DNA of 64,000 nt from Thiomicrorhabdus sp965603495 (GCA_965603495.1 CBFDDF010000004.1:1-64000); one strand, 5' to 3'; positions 25,533-34,950 are shown, counted from the first letter of the stretch. Notes: a model not told the origin generated them from the sequence alone. Made by a program: numbers and translations.

Positions 25533-26593
25533 GAATTTGCCTCCACAATTGCATCAAGGGTTTGCGGGTCGTCCAAATCAAGCGAAGCTTGAGCAGCTTC
25601 TTGTTCAGCGTGATGCTGTTTCAACTGAGCGGCATTACTCATAATGATAGACATAACCGCCATGCGGACGGCAATGCCGTAGGTCACCTGTTCTAGAATG
25701 ACGGATTGCGGGCCATCCGCAACCGCCGAGGAAATTTCAACCCCACGATTGATTGGTCCAGGATGCATGACAATGGCGTCAGGTTTTGCCAGTGCAAGAC
25801 GTTCTTTCGTCAGTCCGTAAAGTTTAAAGAACTCTTTTTCACTGGGAATCAAAGCGCTGGTCATACGTTCATTTTGCAGACGCACCATGATAATGACATC
25901 GACATCCTTAATGCCTTCCTCCATGTCGTGATAGACATGGACGCCCATGGCTTCTGGACTCTCTGGCATTAATGTTTTAGGGCCAACCACGCGGATTTCA
26001 CGCGCTTCTAAAATACTCAAGGCTTGAATTTGTGAACGCACCACGCGGCTGTGTAAAACATCACCGACAATCGCGACTTTGAGATCAAAGACGGTGCCCT
26101 TGTGTTTACGAATGGTAAACATATCGAGCATCGCTTGTGTAGGGTGGGCGTGCTGGCCATCTCCTGCATTTAAAACATGCACATGCGGAGCAACGTGTTG
26201 CGAAAAAAACTGTGCCGCACCACTTTGCGCATGACGAATCACAAACATATCGGTCTGCATCGCTTGCAAGTTCCACAGGGTATCCAGCAGGGATTCCCCT
26301 TTTTTGGCGGCAGATGTTTCAATATCTAAGCTTTCCACCTGCGCAGAGAGGCGTTTTTCAGCGATTTCAAAGGTAGTACGGGTTCGAGTACTTGGCTCAA
26401 AAAAGAGATTCATAATGGTTTTGCCACGCAGAATAGGGACTTTTTTGATCTCTCGGGTATTCGGATTGATAAAGGATTCAGCCGTATCTAATATTTCTAC
26501 CAAATGATGTTGTTTTAGACCTTCAAGCGTCAGGAAATGGTGCAGTTGACCTAGTTCATTGAGTTGGATGTTTGGGCCTGCAAGTCTGCTCAT
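25529..26593 (-). CDS. pyrB: Aspartate carbamoyltransferase catalytic subunit
   Basis: Condenses carbamoyl phosphate with aspartate, the committed step of pyrimidine synthesis. The carbamoyl-phosphate site FEPSTRTRTTFEIAEKRL, the HPTQAMLDMFTI motif and HPGPINRGVEI are intact. At 354 residues it has an extended tail, as in class A enzymes that assemble with a dihydroorotase-like subunit. It overlaps pyrR upstream and pyrX downstream by four bases each, giving a tightly coupled pyrR-pyrB-pyrX unit. Confidence 0.96.
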   Translation of the reverse strand: MSRLAGPNIQLNELGQLHHFLTLEGLKQHHLVEILDTAESFINPNTREIKKVPILRGKTIMNLFFEPSTRTRTTFEIAEKRLSAQVESLDIETSAAKKGESLLDTLWNLQAMQTDMFVIRHAQSGAAQFFSQHVAPHVHVLNAGDGQHAHPTQAMLDMFTIRKHKGTVFDLKVAIVGDVLHSRVVRSQIQALSILEAREIRVVGPKTLMPESPEAMGVHVYHDMEEGIKDVDVIIMVRLQNERMTSALIPSEKEFFKLYGLTKERLALAKPDAIVMHPGPINRGVEISSAVADGPQSVILEQVTYGIAVRMAVMSIIMSNAAQLKQHHAEQEAAQASLDLDDPQTLDAIVEANS

Positions 26594-27102
26594 GCGACAT
26601 CCTCCAACTTATCTAAAACAGTGACCCTTAATGGTTCTGGACCAGTGACTTTAATAGTTTGGCGACACTCCAAAGACATACCGACGACGTCTGCCTGAAA
26701 AGGCAGCTCACGGCAGCCTTTTCGATCCAATAATGTGACGAGCGTGACACTTGCAGGGCGACCATAATCAAATATTTCATTTAAGGCGGCTCGAGTGGTG
26801 CGCCCCGTAAAGAGAACATCATCGACTAGAATAATATGTTGGTCATCTATTTCCCAAGGAATATCAGAGGGTTGTGTCGTTGGGTTTAAACCGATTTTGG
26901 AGAAATCATCACGGTAAAAAGAGATGTCGATGACACCCAATGCATCTGGTAGACCTAGTTTTTCATGCAGTTTTTGGGCGACCCACTCACCACCAGTACG
27001 AATACCGATCATTTTCGGAGACTGGCTAAAAATAGCCCGACTTTGTAATTGTTCACATATGTTTTCAAGCAGGGATGAGACATCAATGTCGAGTTCAGTC
27101 AT
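26590..27102 (-). CDS. pyrR: PyrR uracil phosphoribosyltransferase / pyr regulator
   Basis: A 170-residue phosphoribosyltransferase-fold protein. The PRPP motif is HIILVDDVLFTGRTTRAAL, and IGIRTGGEWVA forms the N-terminal loop. In Gram-positive bacteria PyrR attenuates pyr mRNA and has weak UPRTase activity; in Pseudomonas it acts with pyrB regulation. It is first in pyrR-pyrB-pyrX. I could not identify a clear PyrR-binding hairpin in the 81-bp upstream gap. Confidence 0.93.
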   Translation of the reverse strand: MTELDIDVSSLLENICEQLQSRAIFSQSPKMIGIRTGGEWVAQKLHEKLGLPDALGVIDISFYRDDFSKIGLNPTTQPSDIPWEIDDQHIILVDDVLFTGRTTRAALNEIFDYGRPASVTLVTLLDRKGCRELPFQADVVGMSLECRQTIKVTGPEPLRVTVLDKLEDVA

Positions 27103-27183
27103 GTTTTTTTCCAGTTAATGTAAGCGTTGTCATGTGAGTCGTCTGAATGTAAAAGTTTAAATTGAAATTGGAGAAATGCTACC

Positions 27184-27654
27184 TTAAGTAACCTTTTGGG
27201 TAATATTCGCTTCCAGCCAATTTTCTAAAATTATTTGTGCGGCATGGTCATCAATGTGGGTTTGTTTTAGGTGGCGGCTCTCAGCTTCAATCGAGCTGAG
27301 TTGTTCTTCCATATAAAAAACCGGGCACTGATAGCGGCCACTTAAACGTTGGCCAAACTTACGCGCGGGTTGAGTCAAGGCTTGTTCGGTCCCGTCTAAA
27401 CGCATCGGTAATCCCACGACGATGGCTACAGGTTTCCAGCTTTCAAACAGTTTGCTAATATGTTCCCAATCTGGTTTGCCATCTTTGCTTTTAACAATGG
27501 CTTCTGGGCTAGCTGTTTGAGTGATGGTTTGTCCGACGGCTACTCCGATACGGCGTAGGCCAAAGTCAAAGCCCAGTACTACACCCGAAATCCCTTTGGA
27601 AGGGGGCGCAGATTTGTTTTTAGTGGGCGTGCTGCTTGATGTTTGATTAGGCAT
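27184..27654 (-). CDS. ruvX: RuvX/YqgF RNase H-fold nuclease
   Basis: Holliday-junction-resolvase-like protein, needed for 16S rRNA 5' processing in E. coli. An RNase H fold begins at GVVLGFDFGLRRIGVAVGQ; VVGLPMRLDGTEQ and the C-terminal DDHAAQIILENWL complete the active site. A 20-residue Lys/Ser-rich N-terminus precedes the fold. It overlaps yqgE by eight bases, the usual yqgE-ruvX order, and leads into pyrR. Confidence 0.92.
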   Translation of the reverse strand: MPNQTSSSTPTKNKSAPPSKGISGVVLGFDFGLRRIGVAVGQTITQTASPEAIVKSKDGKPDWEHISKLFESWKPVAIVVGLPMRLDGTEQALTQPARKFGQRLSGRYQCPVFYMEEQLSSIEAESRHLKQTHIDDHAAQIILENWLEANITQKVT

Positions 27655-28213
27655 GTCCAGCCTCCAAGGTTAAGAATTCTGGCGAAATCCCCAGCGTGCC
27701 TAAAGCCACTTCCCATTTATCTTCAATAGACGTATCGAACAATAGTGTTTGATTGTAAGGAATCGTCAGCCAACTATTACTTTGCAGCTCTTGTGCTAGT
27801 TGGCCGGGTTTCCAACCAGCAAAACCTAAGCAAATCTGAAATTGTTCAGGGCTTTCATTCTTGCTTAGCGCCTCGATAAAATCATCCGAGACCGTCATAG
27901 CCAAGTCGTCAGGCAAAATCATCGAACTTTTCCAATGACCTGCGGGGTGGTGCAGAATAAATCCACGCTCCATATCTACTGGTCCACCCTTCAGTACGGT
28001 ATCTTCTAAAAAAAGACTGTCAGGATGCGGGGGAAAGTCAAAATGATTGAGTAGGTCGTGCACGGTTAATTTATGAGGGATATTAATGACCAGTCCCATG
28101 GAACCATGTTCATTGTCTTCCACCATATAAATAACGGCTTTTTCAAACCAACTGTCATCTAACGATGGCATGGCGATCAGGAAGTTATGTTCAAAAGAGG
28201 GCAATTGTTTCAT
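27647..28213 (-). CDS. yqgE: UPF0301/AlgH family protein YqgE
   Basis: A 188-residue cytoplasmic protein of the AlgH/YqgE family. The signatures are FLIAMPSLDDSWFEKAVIYMVEDNEHGSMGLVIN at the start, LKGGPVDMERGFILH in the middle and CLGFAGWKPGQLAQEL near the end. The function is unclear; it is almost always next to ruvX and often near gshB, as here. Confidence 0.93.
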   Translation of the reverse strand: MKQLPSFEHNFLIAMPSLDDSWFEKAVIYMVEDNEHGSMGLVINIPHKLTVHDLLNHFDFPPHPDSLFLEDTVLKGGPVDMERGFILHHPAGHWKSSMILPDDLAMTVSDDFIEALSKNESPEQFQICLGFAGWKPGQLAQELQSNSWLTIPYNQTLLFDTSIEDKWEVALGTLGISPEFLTLEAGHA

Positions 28214-28221
28214 AGCGAAAA

Positions 28222-29256
28222 TTATAACAGTTTCGTGCGTTCTGCCATGGCTTTTGTTTGCAGGATTTTACCTTGATTGTCGATACATAAAACATAGGTT
28301 AGCCCCATGTTTTTGGTTATTTCCAACCAGTTTTTGGGGCCGGCAATCAGTAAGGCGGTGGCGGCGGCATCTGCCGTGATGGCATCGGTATGCAAGACCG
28401 TGACGGAAGCAAAACCTTGTGCGGGATAACCGGTGTTTGGATTGATAATGTGTGAGTAGCGCTGGCCTTGCCATTCAAAATAACGTTGATAAGTGCCGGA
28501 AGTGACAATACTTTCGCCTGCATTGAGTTGGATAGCAGCAGCGACCTTGGAGGGGTTTTTGGGGTTCTGAATACCGACAGACCAGGCCTGGTCGTTTTTC
28601 AATCCCAGGGTTTTCATGTCACCACCAATGCTGACAATGGCGCTTTGAATGCCGGCTTTGGCAATAATATCTAACGCCATATCGATGGCAAGCCCTTTGG
28701 CATTGCCGCCAAAGTCTAATTGCACTTGGTCATTCTTGCTGTACAGGGTTAACCCCTCAAAATAGATGTCCAATAGCGAAGGGCGCTGGTCTAACCAATG
28801 TTGAATGGCTTCTTCAGAAGGTGGCGGTCCTGACCAGGCTTCCTTATGAAAGCCCCAAAGCGCAATCAGTTTACCAATGCCGGGATCGAACAACCTCTGG
28901 CTCGCAACGGTTAAGTTTTGCGACTTGATAATGAAGTCTTTAACGCTCAAGGGAACGCTAATGGATTGTGACTGGACGATGGCTTGATTTATTTTGCCGA
29001 TAATGCCGCCTTTTTCCCAAGCATGCCACTCTTTGTGGAAGATTAAGAATTCCCTTTCAACTTGTTGAATGGCTGCTTCTGCTTGCTTGGCATCAGGGTG
29101 GTACAGGGTAATGTCGACTAAGGTACCAAAAACAACAATGGTCGCTTTAGTGGGAGGCGTACTTTGACTTGAACAGCTTGATAGTAGCAGTAAAATGCCA
29201 AGGCTAAGAATCCATGAGAGCAGTTGTCGATTTTGGGGGCGTTTATTGATTGACAT
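28222..29256 (-). CDS. apbE: FAD:protein FMN transferase ApbE
   Basis: Periplasmic lipoprotein that attaches FMN from FAD to threonine residues of flavoproteins such as the Nqr and Rnf subunits. The lipobox LLLLSSC has the acylated Cys28. Motifs LDFGGNAKGLAIDMA, SIGGDMKTLG, SHIINPNTGYPA and ITADAAATALL form the active site, with the Mg-binding Asp in the last. It has 344 residues. One ACCAGGCCTGGT copy encodes Gln-Ala-Trp. Confidence 0.94.
   Translation of the reverse strand: MSINKRPQNRQLLSWILSLGILLLLSSCSSQSTPPTKATIVVFGTLVDITLYHPDAKQAEAAIQQVEREFLIFHKEWHAWEKGGIIGKINQAIVQSQSISVPLSVKDFIIKSQNLTVASQRLFDPGIGKLIALWGFHKEAWSGPPPSEEAIQHWLDQRPSLLDIYFEGLTLYSKNDQVQLDFGGNAKGLAIDMALDIIAKAGIQSAIVSIGGDMKTLGLKNDQAWSVGIQNPKNPSKVAAAIQLNAGESIVTSGTYQRYFEWQGQRYSHIINPNTGYPAQGFASVTVLHTDAITADAAATALLIAGPKNWLEITKNMGLTYVLCIDNQGKILQTKAMAERTKLL
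28581..28592. repeat. ACCAGGCCTGGT copy inside apbE
   Basis: Exact 12-bp palindrome, encoding Asp-Gln-Ala-Trp-Ser on the coding strand. Confidence 0.95.
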
Positions 29257-29339
29257 AGGTTTCGTCTAAGGTAAGGGTGGAACGAAAAGGTTTGATATAG
29301 CGTGTTGCAATGACCAAGTTTAAGTAAATCAAATAATCC

Positions 29340-29351
29340 ACCAGGCCTGGT
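29340..29351. repeat. ACCAGGCCTGGT copy between gshB and apbE
   Basis: Exact 12-bp palindrome without extended perfect arms. An upstream ATGACCA could pair with TGGTCAT across it at a distance. It lies in the 145-bp gap between the two minus-strand genes. Confidence 0.93.
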
Positions 29352-29401
29352 CATACTAAAAGCTCAATGTAAAAGACTTTAAAGGCTTGGTGTTTAGTGC
29401 G

Positions 29402-30361
29402 TTATTGTTGTGATTTAAGCTGGGCTTCTAAGTTATCAAACAAGGTCCCAGCAATATTCAAATGAAATTGTGTGTCTAGTTCCCGAATACAGGTTGGACT
29501 GGTGACGTTGATCTCAGTGATGTAATCGCCAATGATATCTAAGCCAACAAAATACAGGCCTTTGGCTTTAAGCGTCGGTTTAATCTGTTCACATAACCAA
29601 CGCTCTCTATCGGTAATAGGCATGCCCACACCAGTTCCGCCTGCCGCTATATTACCTCGGGTTTCCCCTTCGGCCGGAATGCGCGCTAAGGTGTAATCAA
29701 TCGGTTCGCCATTGATGAGCAATATGCGTTTATCACCGGCTTTAATCTCAGGTAAGAATGTCTGCGCCATAATATGGTGTTTGCCATGGTCGGTCATGGT
29801 TTCAATAATGACACTGATATTCGGGTCGTCATGTCTGACTCTAAAGATAGACGCACCGCCCATCGCATCCAATGGTTTAAGAATGGTGTCTTGGTGGTCA
29901 CTGATAAAGGCACGCAACTTATCCGCATTAGCGGTGACAACAGTGGGTGGAATACACTGAGGGAACCAACTGGCAAACAACTTTTCATTCGCATCCCTTA
30001 GGCTTTGTGGTTTATTCACCACCAAAACCCCTTCCGCTTCAGCCAACTCTAAAATATGCGTGCTATAGAGATAGTCATTGGTAAAAGGGGGGTCTTGGCG
30101 AATCAGAATAATATCTAAAGTATTGAGCGGGATGTCATGACTGCCACCGAAGCCAAAGTATTGCTCCGTTTTGGATCTATCCCAAACTTTAAGGTCGCTC
30201 GTGATGGACCAGGCCTGGCCATTCTTTAGATAAAGATCTTCAGGTTGCATGTAAACCAACTCATGACCGCGTCGCTGGGCTTCTAAAAGCATCGCAAACG
30301 AACTGTCTTTATGCGGTTTAATGTTTTCGATGGGATCCATCACTATGCCAACTTTAAGCAT
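29402..30361 (-). CDS. gshB: Glutathione synthetase
   Basis: ATP-grasp ligase joining gamma-glutamylcysteine and glycine. The N-terminal MLKVGIVMDPIENIKPHKDSSFAMLLEAQRRGH is diagnostic of proteobacterial GshB. The ATP-grasp core shows TILKPLDAMGGASIFR, DKRILLINGEP and the metal-site TEINVTSPT. 319 residues. gshA lies 1.4 kb upstream with an NnrS gene between, so both glutathione enzymes are on one strand and probably linked. Confidence 0.96.
   Translation of the reverse strand: MLKVGIVMDPIENIKPHKDSSFAMLLEAQRRGHELVYMQPEDLYLKNGQAWSITSDLKVWDRSKTEQYFGFGGSHDIPLNTLDIILIRQDPPFTNDYLYSTHILELAEAEGVLVVNKPQSLRDANEKLFASWFPQCIPPTVVTANADKLRAFISDHQDTILKPLDAMGGASIFRVRHDDPNISVIIETMTDHGKHHIMAQTFLPEIKAGDKRILLINGEPIDYTLARIPAEGETRGNIAAGGTGVGMPITDRERWLCEQIKPTLKAKGLYFVGLDIIGDYITEINVTSPTCIRELDTQFHLNIAGTLFDNLEAQLKSQQ
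30208..30219. repeat. 11/12 copy of the ACCAGGCCTGGT motif inside gshB
   Basis: ACCAGGCCTGGC, one mismatch at the end. On the coding strand it reads Gly-Gln-Ala-Trp-Ser. Confidence 0.8.
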
Positions 30362-30445
30362 CTTTTTATCCTTTTAAATCCATTTTGAGTCACCCAACTT
30401 CAGCAGGGCTAGAGCATTTATTACTATTGTACCCGGCAGTGTCGT

Positions 30446-31669
30446 TTAACCAAAATGCCCATCGATGCGTTTTTGAATCAGCATCGGTATAAAAGACCAA
30501 CAAAACAGAGCAAAGGCCAATATCCAAATGAGTTGCGAGCTGGTTATCCAGAGGGCGTAATGTTCGGGCGCAATAATAGGTAGTCCAATTCGGAGCAAAG
30601 TGGCTAATACGATCAGCGACAATAAAATTGTATGGTATTTAGGCGGTTGATTGACGTTTCTGCCCGTGTGACCGAGGCTGACTCGAGTCATCATCGCTAA
30701 GGTAATCAAGCCCATACCACCAATGGCAAGCGAGTGAATCGCCAAGGAGTGGTAGAGGGGTTGGAAGGCGGCGATAACATAGAACAAAAATCCAATCTGG
30801 ATAAAGATCATGCCCAAATAGAGACTCCATAACATTGGTTTTACCCAAATGCCGGGGGTATACCAATTGATTAGCCGCATATTACCGACAAAAAACAGCA
30901 TTAAAGCAATGACAGCTGTGATGGCGGCATTGTCTAAAAATAGTTCAGAGAGGGTGAGTAATAAAAACAGCCCTAAGCTACTGTGATCAATCCATTTTGG
31001 ATTCGCTAAAGTGACGGTTTCACTCACGCCTTTTTCAATAAAGAAGGGAATGACTCGGCGTCCCATCGTTAGAATCAACGCCAGTATAATAAAAAATCCC
31101 CCCGTATTTCCCCAAGCAATGCCTTGCTCTAATATGCCAAACAATCCCAAATAAAAGACGATGTTTAGTAAACCCATTAAAATGACTTTGGCGAGTAGGC
31201 CACTTTGTTTCCATTGCTTAGCGCGGAAAATAGGGATGGCAAACGCAATCGCGAAATAGAGGTTAAACAGCAAGTCGAACAGGGCGGTGGTGACGAGAGA
31301 TTCAAAAGCTAACTCTGGGAATAAGAACGGCAGAAACCAACCAATTCGACCGCCTAGCCAGAGTAAAAATAGAATCACTAAAGGACGACCGGATGGGGTA
31401 TCAATCCCAGTCCAGTTTTTTACTGCGGTCAGTAAAAAGCCGGTGGCTACCGCTAGGGTAAAGCCAAAAATCATCTCATGGGTGTGCCACTGCGTCGTGG
31501 ATAGATTTTCTACGGGTAAACTCAGTAAACCTTGCAAGAGCAAAAACCAAATCAATATGCCCATCATGGCAAATAACCCGGCCCCTAAAAAGAATGGCCG
31601 AAAGCCTAGGTTAAACAGTGAAAAAGCAGAGGGTGTTTTTTTGTGCGTGTCTAAATTCAGAACGGACAT
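30446..31669 (-). CDS. nnrS: NnrS family membrane protein
   Basis: Haem- and copper-containing membrane protein linked to nitric-oxide tolerance, about 407 residues and about 12 hydrophobic segments. The N-terminal GFRPFFLGAG and QWHTHEMIFGF with conserved histidines, and the later IHSLAIGGMGLITLAMMTRVSLGHTGR, are NnrS hallmarks. I choose the ATG at 31669, with GAGAAG just upstream, over the TTG at 31681. It lies between gshA and gshB, which fits a nitrosative-stress theme. Confidence 0.92.
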   Translation of the reverse strand: MSVLNLDTHKKTPSAFSLFNLGFRPFFLGAGLFAMMGILIWFLLLQGLLSLPVENLSTTQWHTHEMIFGFTLAVATGFLLTAVKNWTGIDTPSGRPLVILFLLWLGGRIGWFLPFLFPELAFESLVTTALFDLLFNLYFAIAFAIPIFRAKQWKQSGLLAKVILMGLLNIVFYLGLFGILEQGIAWGNTGGFFIILALILTMGRRVIPFFIEKGVSETVTLANPKWIDHSSLGLFLLLTLSELFLDNAAITAVIALMLFFVGNMRLINWYTPGIWVKPMLWSLYLGMIFIQIGFLFYVIAAFQPLYHSLAIHSLAIGGMGLITLAMMTRVSLGHTGRNVNQPPKYHTILLSLIVLATLLRIGLPIIAPEHYALWITSSQLIWILAFALFCWSFIPMLIQKRIDGHFG

Positions 31670-31768
31670 GGGGCTTCTCAATGTGTGTTTCGTTAAGTCC
31701 AGAGCTCTTTAATGAGTATGCTAAATGAAAGGGTTCATGTAGCAATGAACTAAAGGCTTATCAGGTTG

Positions 31769-31787
31769 GGAGAGGCGGAACCTCTCC
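31769..31787. other. Stable hairpin between gshA and nnrS
   Basis: GGAGAGG-CGGAA-CCTCTCC, a 7-bp GC-rich stem. It has no U-run on either strand, so it may stabilise the gshA 3' end or dampen readthrough rather than terminate. Confidence 0.5.
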
Positions 31788-31803
31788 TAAAAGAAGTGTT
31801 TAC

Positions 31804-33114
31804 TTAAATGTCCGTTAAATCGGTTAGAGCATCTTTTGCAACGGCGATTTCGCGTGCAGCGGCCAGTAACGCCAATCGCGCGATGACACCGTAAGCGTAA
31901 AAACGGTTAGGACTGGCATCAGGGTTCTGATTGTCATCTGGCAGAGCGCATGATTCTTCAAAAGAGAGTGGCTCAAAATGCATGCCTGGTGAGTTCAGGT
32001 TGTCCGTGGCTGTTTTACCGGTATGAATACGGTAGAATCCGCCAATCACTTGGCTACCGATCATGTACACCACAGGTTCAGCGACCGCATCATTAATCGT
32101 TTCATAGGTATACACACCTTCTTGAACCAGCATCTGTTCAACTTGTAACCCTTCTTTAACTGACGCCATCTTGTTACGTTGCTTACGGTTAAGGTTAAGG
32201 ATGTCATCTGCACTGTTAACGGACATGATCGCCATGCCATAAGTGCCACTGTCGGATTTCACAATGACAAACGGCTTACAGTCAATTTGATGGGTTGCGT
32301 AGTACTCTTTGGTCTCATCCAGTACACGATTAACCGTGTCAGCCAGGTCTTCAAATCCGGTACGTTCTTTAAAGTTAATCGGACCGCAAGATATTGAGGT
32401 CGGGTTGATTAACCACTGGTCAATGTCTATTATTTTCGCGAAGGCTTCGGTTACATCAGAGTAGTGGTCAAAATGCTGTGTTTTGTAGCGATTCGACCAT
32501 CCTAAATCCATAGGTGGCAGTAATGTTTGCTCAATGCCTTCTAAAATTTCTGGTCGACCACCGGACAAATCGTTGTTCAACAGGACGGCGCAAGGAAAGA
32601 AGTTATCTACTCCAACACGTTCACCTTTGCGAATTAGTGGCTTTAACGTCAAGGTATTCCCTGAAGGCAGTTCAACTAATAGAGGGGCGTCTAAATCAGG
32701 AATAAGTGAACCAATATGGACTTCATACCCCGCGCTTTCTAAAATAGTTTGCAGCGTAAATAGGTTTTCAAGATAGAACATATTACGAGTGTGGCTTTCT
32801 GGGATGATTAAGACGCCATCGGCCACCGGGCAAGCTTGCGTTACCGCGGTTTGTGCCGCATGCACCGCTAAAGAACGTAAGTCGGGGTGTAGATTATTAA
32901 AGCCTGCGGGAAATAGGTTAGTGTCCACGGGGGCTAGTTTATAGCCGGCATTTCTTAGGTCGACTGAGCAATAGAAGGGCGCTGGGGTGTTTTTAAATTG
33001 CTTACGAAACCAAGATTCAATCTCTGCTCGATGGTCTAACAGATGTTTTTCCAACTTGAGTAAAGGGCCTTTTAAAGCAGTTTGTAGATGCGGAACTTGA
33101 TTGGTTGAAGGCAT
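31804..33114 (-). CDS. gshA: Glutamate-cysteine ligase, proteobacterial GshA type
   Basis: First enzyme of glutathione synthesis, 436 residues. It belongs to the GshA family found in Thiobacillus-like and marine proteobacteria rather than the E. coli type. Signatures are SVDLRNAGYKLAPVDTNLFPAGFNNL near residue 50, VKSDSGTYGMAIMSV and the metal-binding VEQMLVQEGV. Position upstream of nnrS and gshB supports the assignment. Confidence 0.92.
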   Translation of the reverse strand: MPSTNQVPHLQTALKGPLLKLEKHLLDHRAEIESWFRKQFKNTPAPFYCSVDLRNAGYKLAPVDTNLFPAGFNNLHPDLRSLAVHAAQTAVTQACPVADGVLIIPESHTRNMFYLENLFTLQTILESAGYEVHIGSLIPDLDAPLLVELPSGNTLTLKPLIRKGERVGVDNFFPCAVLLNNDLSGGRPEILEGIEQTLLPPMDLGWSNRYKTQHFDHYSDVTEAFAKIIDIDQWLINPTSISCGPINFKERTGFEDLADTVNRVLDETKEYYATHQIDCKPFVIVKSDSGTYGMAIMSVNSADDILNLNRKQRNKMASVKEGLQVEQMLVQEGVYTYETINDAVAEPVVYMIGSQVIGGFYRIHTGKTATDNLNSPGMHFEPLSFEESCALPDDNQNPDASPNRFYAYGVIARLALLAAAREIAVAKDALTDLTDI

Positions 33115-33298
33115 TGGCGAATCTCTTCTGAAGATTGTGGGACTCAGGGTTGCTGGGTTTTTTATAGTTCAACTATTATAACTGTATTTCAAATATCTGA
33201 GAGTGATTCTTATTTACGGGGTGTAAGTTAACACTGCCATGTCAGGCTGTGCACTTTTCGCAAGCAGTCATCTTGATTATTTATGGGCTTTGTCAAGG

Positions 33299-34042
33299 TC
33301 ATATGTCGCCCCAGAGCGTTTGTAATATAGCTAAGATTGCAGGGCCGGCGGTTTCGGTGCGCAGTACTCTAGGGCCAAGTTGTACAGCGGTTAATCCTAT
33401 TTGCGTCGCCTGTTGGACTTCTGTTTCGGTTAAGCCACCTTCAGGACCAATCAGTAATTGAATCGGAGTGTTTACAGTAGGTGAAGTTACGGTCTTTAAG
33501 CTGTTTTCAGCATAAGGATCCAATACTAAACCAAAGATTGGTTGGCCTGATTTTTGTGCCGCTAACCAGGCCTGGTAACTTTGAATAGGCAATACTTTAG
33601 GAACGACGGTACGACCACTTTGCTCGCAGGCGTTAATAACAATGGCCTGCCACTGGTCACGGCGCTTTTCTAACTTATCCACTTCCAGTTTGACATCACA
33701 GCGTTCCGTGAAAATGGGTTGAATAGCCGTCACCCCGAGCTCAACGGCTTTTTGTATGGAGGTGTCCATTCGATCCCCCTTAGAAATACCTTGTACTAAC
33801 ACAGTCTTCAAAGGTGATTCGCGATCGGATTTCGTGACGGATTCGATATGGAAGTCGGCTGTACGACGACTGGTAACGATTAGTTTACCCGTTGCGAGTA
33901 GCCCTTGGCCATTGAAGGCTTCAATCACATAGTCGTTTTTAAGGCGTAACACCGTTAACGCATAATGCGCCTGTTCTTTGGGCAACGGAATCGTTAAATT
34001 CTCTTGGTAATTGCCTTCTAAAAACAGACGGGAGATACGCAT
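33299..34042 (-). CDS. rsmE: 16S rRNA m3U1498 methyltransferase RsmE
   Basis: SPOUT-class methyltransferase of 16S rRNA, 247 residues. An N-terminal PUA-like domain leads into the knot with SKGDRMDTSIQKAVELGVTAIQPIFTERC and the SAM-binding IQLLIGPEGGLTETE, then LGPRVLRTETA. The family normally sits next to gshB or gshA in gammaproteobacteria, as here. One ACCAGGCCTGGT copy encodes Tyr-Gln-Ala-Trp-Leu. Confidence 0.96.
   Translation of the reverse strand: MRISRLFLEGNYQENLTIPLPKEQAHYALTVLRLKNDYVIEAFNGQGLLATGKLIVTSRRTADFHIESVTKSDRESPLKTVLVQGISKGDRMDTSIQKAVELGVTAIQPIFTERCDVKLEVDKLEKRRDQWQAIVINACEQSGRTVVPKVLPIQSYQAWLAAQKSGQPIFGLVLDPYAENSLKTVTSPTVNTPIQLLIGPEGGLTETEVQQATQIGLTAVQLGPRVLRTETAGPAILAILQTLWGDI
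33565..33576. repeat. ACCAGGCCTGGT copy inside rsmE
   Basis: Exact 12-bp palindrome, encoding Tyr-Gln-Ala-Trp-Leu on the coding strand. Confidence 0.95.
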
Positions 34043-34079
34043 AACGCTGAACCTTTACATGGACTTAATTTGGATGAGC

Positions 34080-34931
34080 TTATTTAAACGTTAGAGATCT
34101 GGTGATTTCCAAAGTCGGTTCAATGCTATTCATGCTGTAAAAATGAATACCTGGCGCACCCGCATCTAATAGGTTTTGCGCCAATTCTTGCACGACATCT
34201 TTACCAAAAGACAATAGACTTTCTTTGTCATCTTCAAAGCTTTCTAAACGACATTTTAACCAACGAGGCACTTCAGCGCCACAGCCTTCAGAAAAGCGAA
34301 TCAGGTTTTCGTAATTGGTGATCGGCATAATGCCTGGAACAATCGGTAAATCAATGCCGTTACGTTCGCAGTTATCAATGAAATAACGGTAACTGTCAAA
34401 GTTAAAAAAGTATTGGGTAATGGCTGAATCTGCCCCTTGGTCAACTTTATGTTTAAACCATTTCATCCCAATATTGCAGTTACGCGCTTGCGGGTGTGTT
34501 TCAGGATAAGCCGCCACTTCTAAATGAAACTGGTCACCACGAGTGTCTTTAATGAACTTGACTAAATCACTGGCATATTTAAACTCACCTGGATCCATCA
34601 TGCCGGATGGCAAGTCACCGCGCAGGGCAACAATACGTTTGATACCCATGGCTTCATAGATGTCTAACAGTTCATTTACACTGTCTTCACATGCGCCAAT
34701 ACAGGTTAAGTGGGGTGCTGCTTTAAAATCAGTTTGTTCTTGAATATAACGTACGGTTTCCAAGGTTTTCGCTTGAGTCGTTCCACCAGCACCATAGGTG
34801 ACTGACATATATTCAGGATTTAACGTGCCCAGCTCATTGATCACTGTCTTAAGCTTATCCATGCCTTTGTTAGTTCTCGGTGGAAAGAATTCTAAGCTGA
34901 AATTTTGTGGATATTTTTGTTGTGATTTCAT
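34080..34931 (-). CDS. metF: Methylenetetrahydrofolate reductase
   Basis: FAD-dependent reductase that makes 5-methyl-THF for methionine synthesis, 283 residues. Motifs include SLEFFPPRT at the start with the catalytic-type Glu, YMSVTYGAGGTT, HLTCIG, ALRGDLP and QYFFNFDSY. It lies downstream of metK on the same strand, separated by a hairpin and a palindrome, so it may have both readthrough and independent expression. Confidence 0.96.
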   Translation of the reverse strand: MKSQQKYPQNFSLEFFPPRTNKGMDKLKTVINELGTLNPEYMSVTYGAGGTTQAKTLETVRYIQEQTDFKAAPHLTCIGACEDSVNELLDIYEAMGIKRIVALRGDLPSGMMDPGEFKYASDLVKFIKDTRGDQFHLEVAAYPETHPQARNCNIGMKWFKHKVDQGADSAITQYFFNFDSYRYFIDNCERNGIDLPIVPGIMPITNYENLIRFSEGCGAEVPRWLKCRLESFEDDKESLLSFGKDVVQELAQNLLDAGAPGIHFYSMNSIEPTLEITRSLTFK

Positions 34932-34950
34932 TATGTGTTTGCTCTACTTT

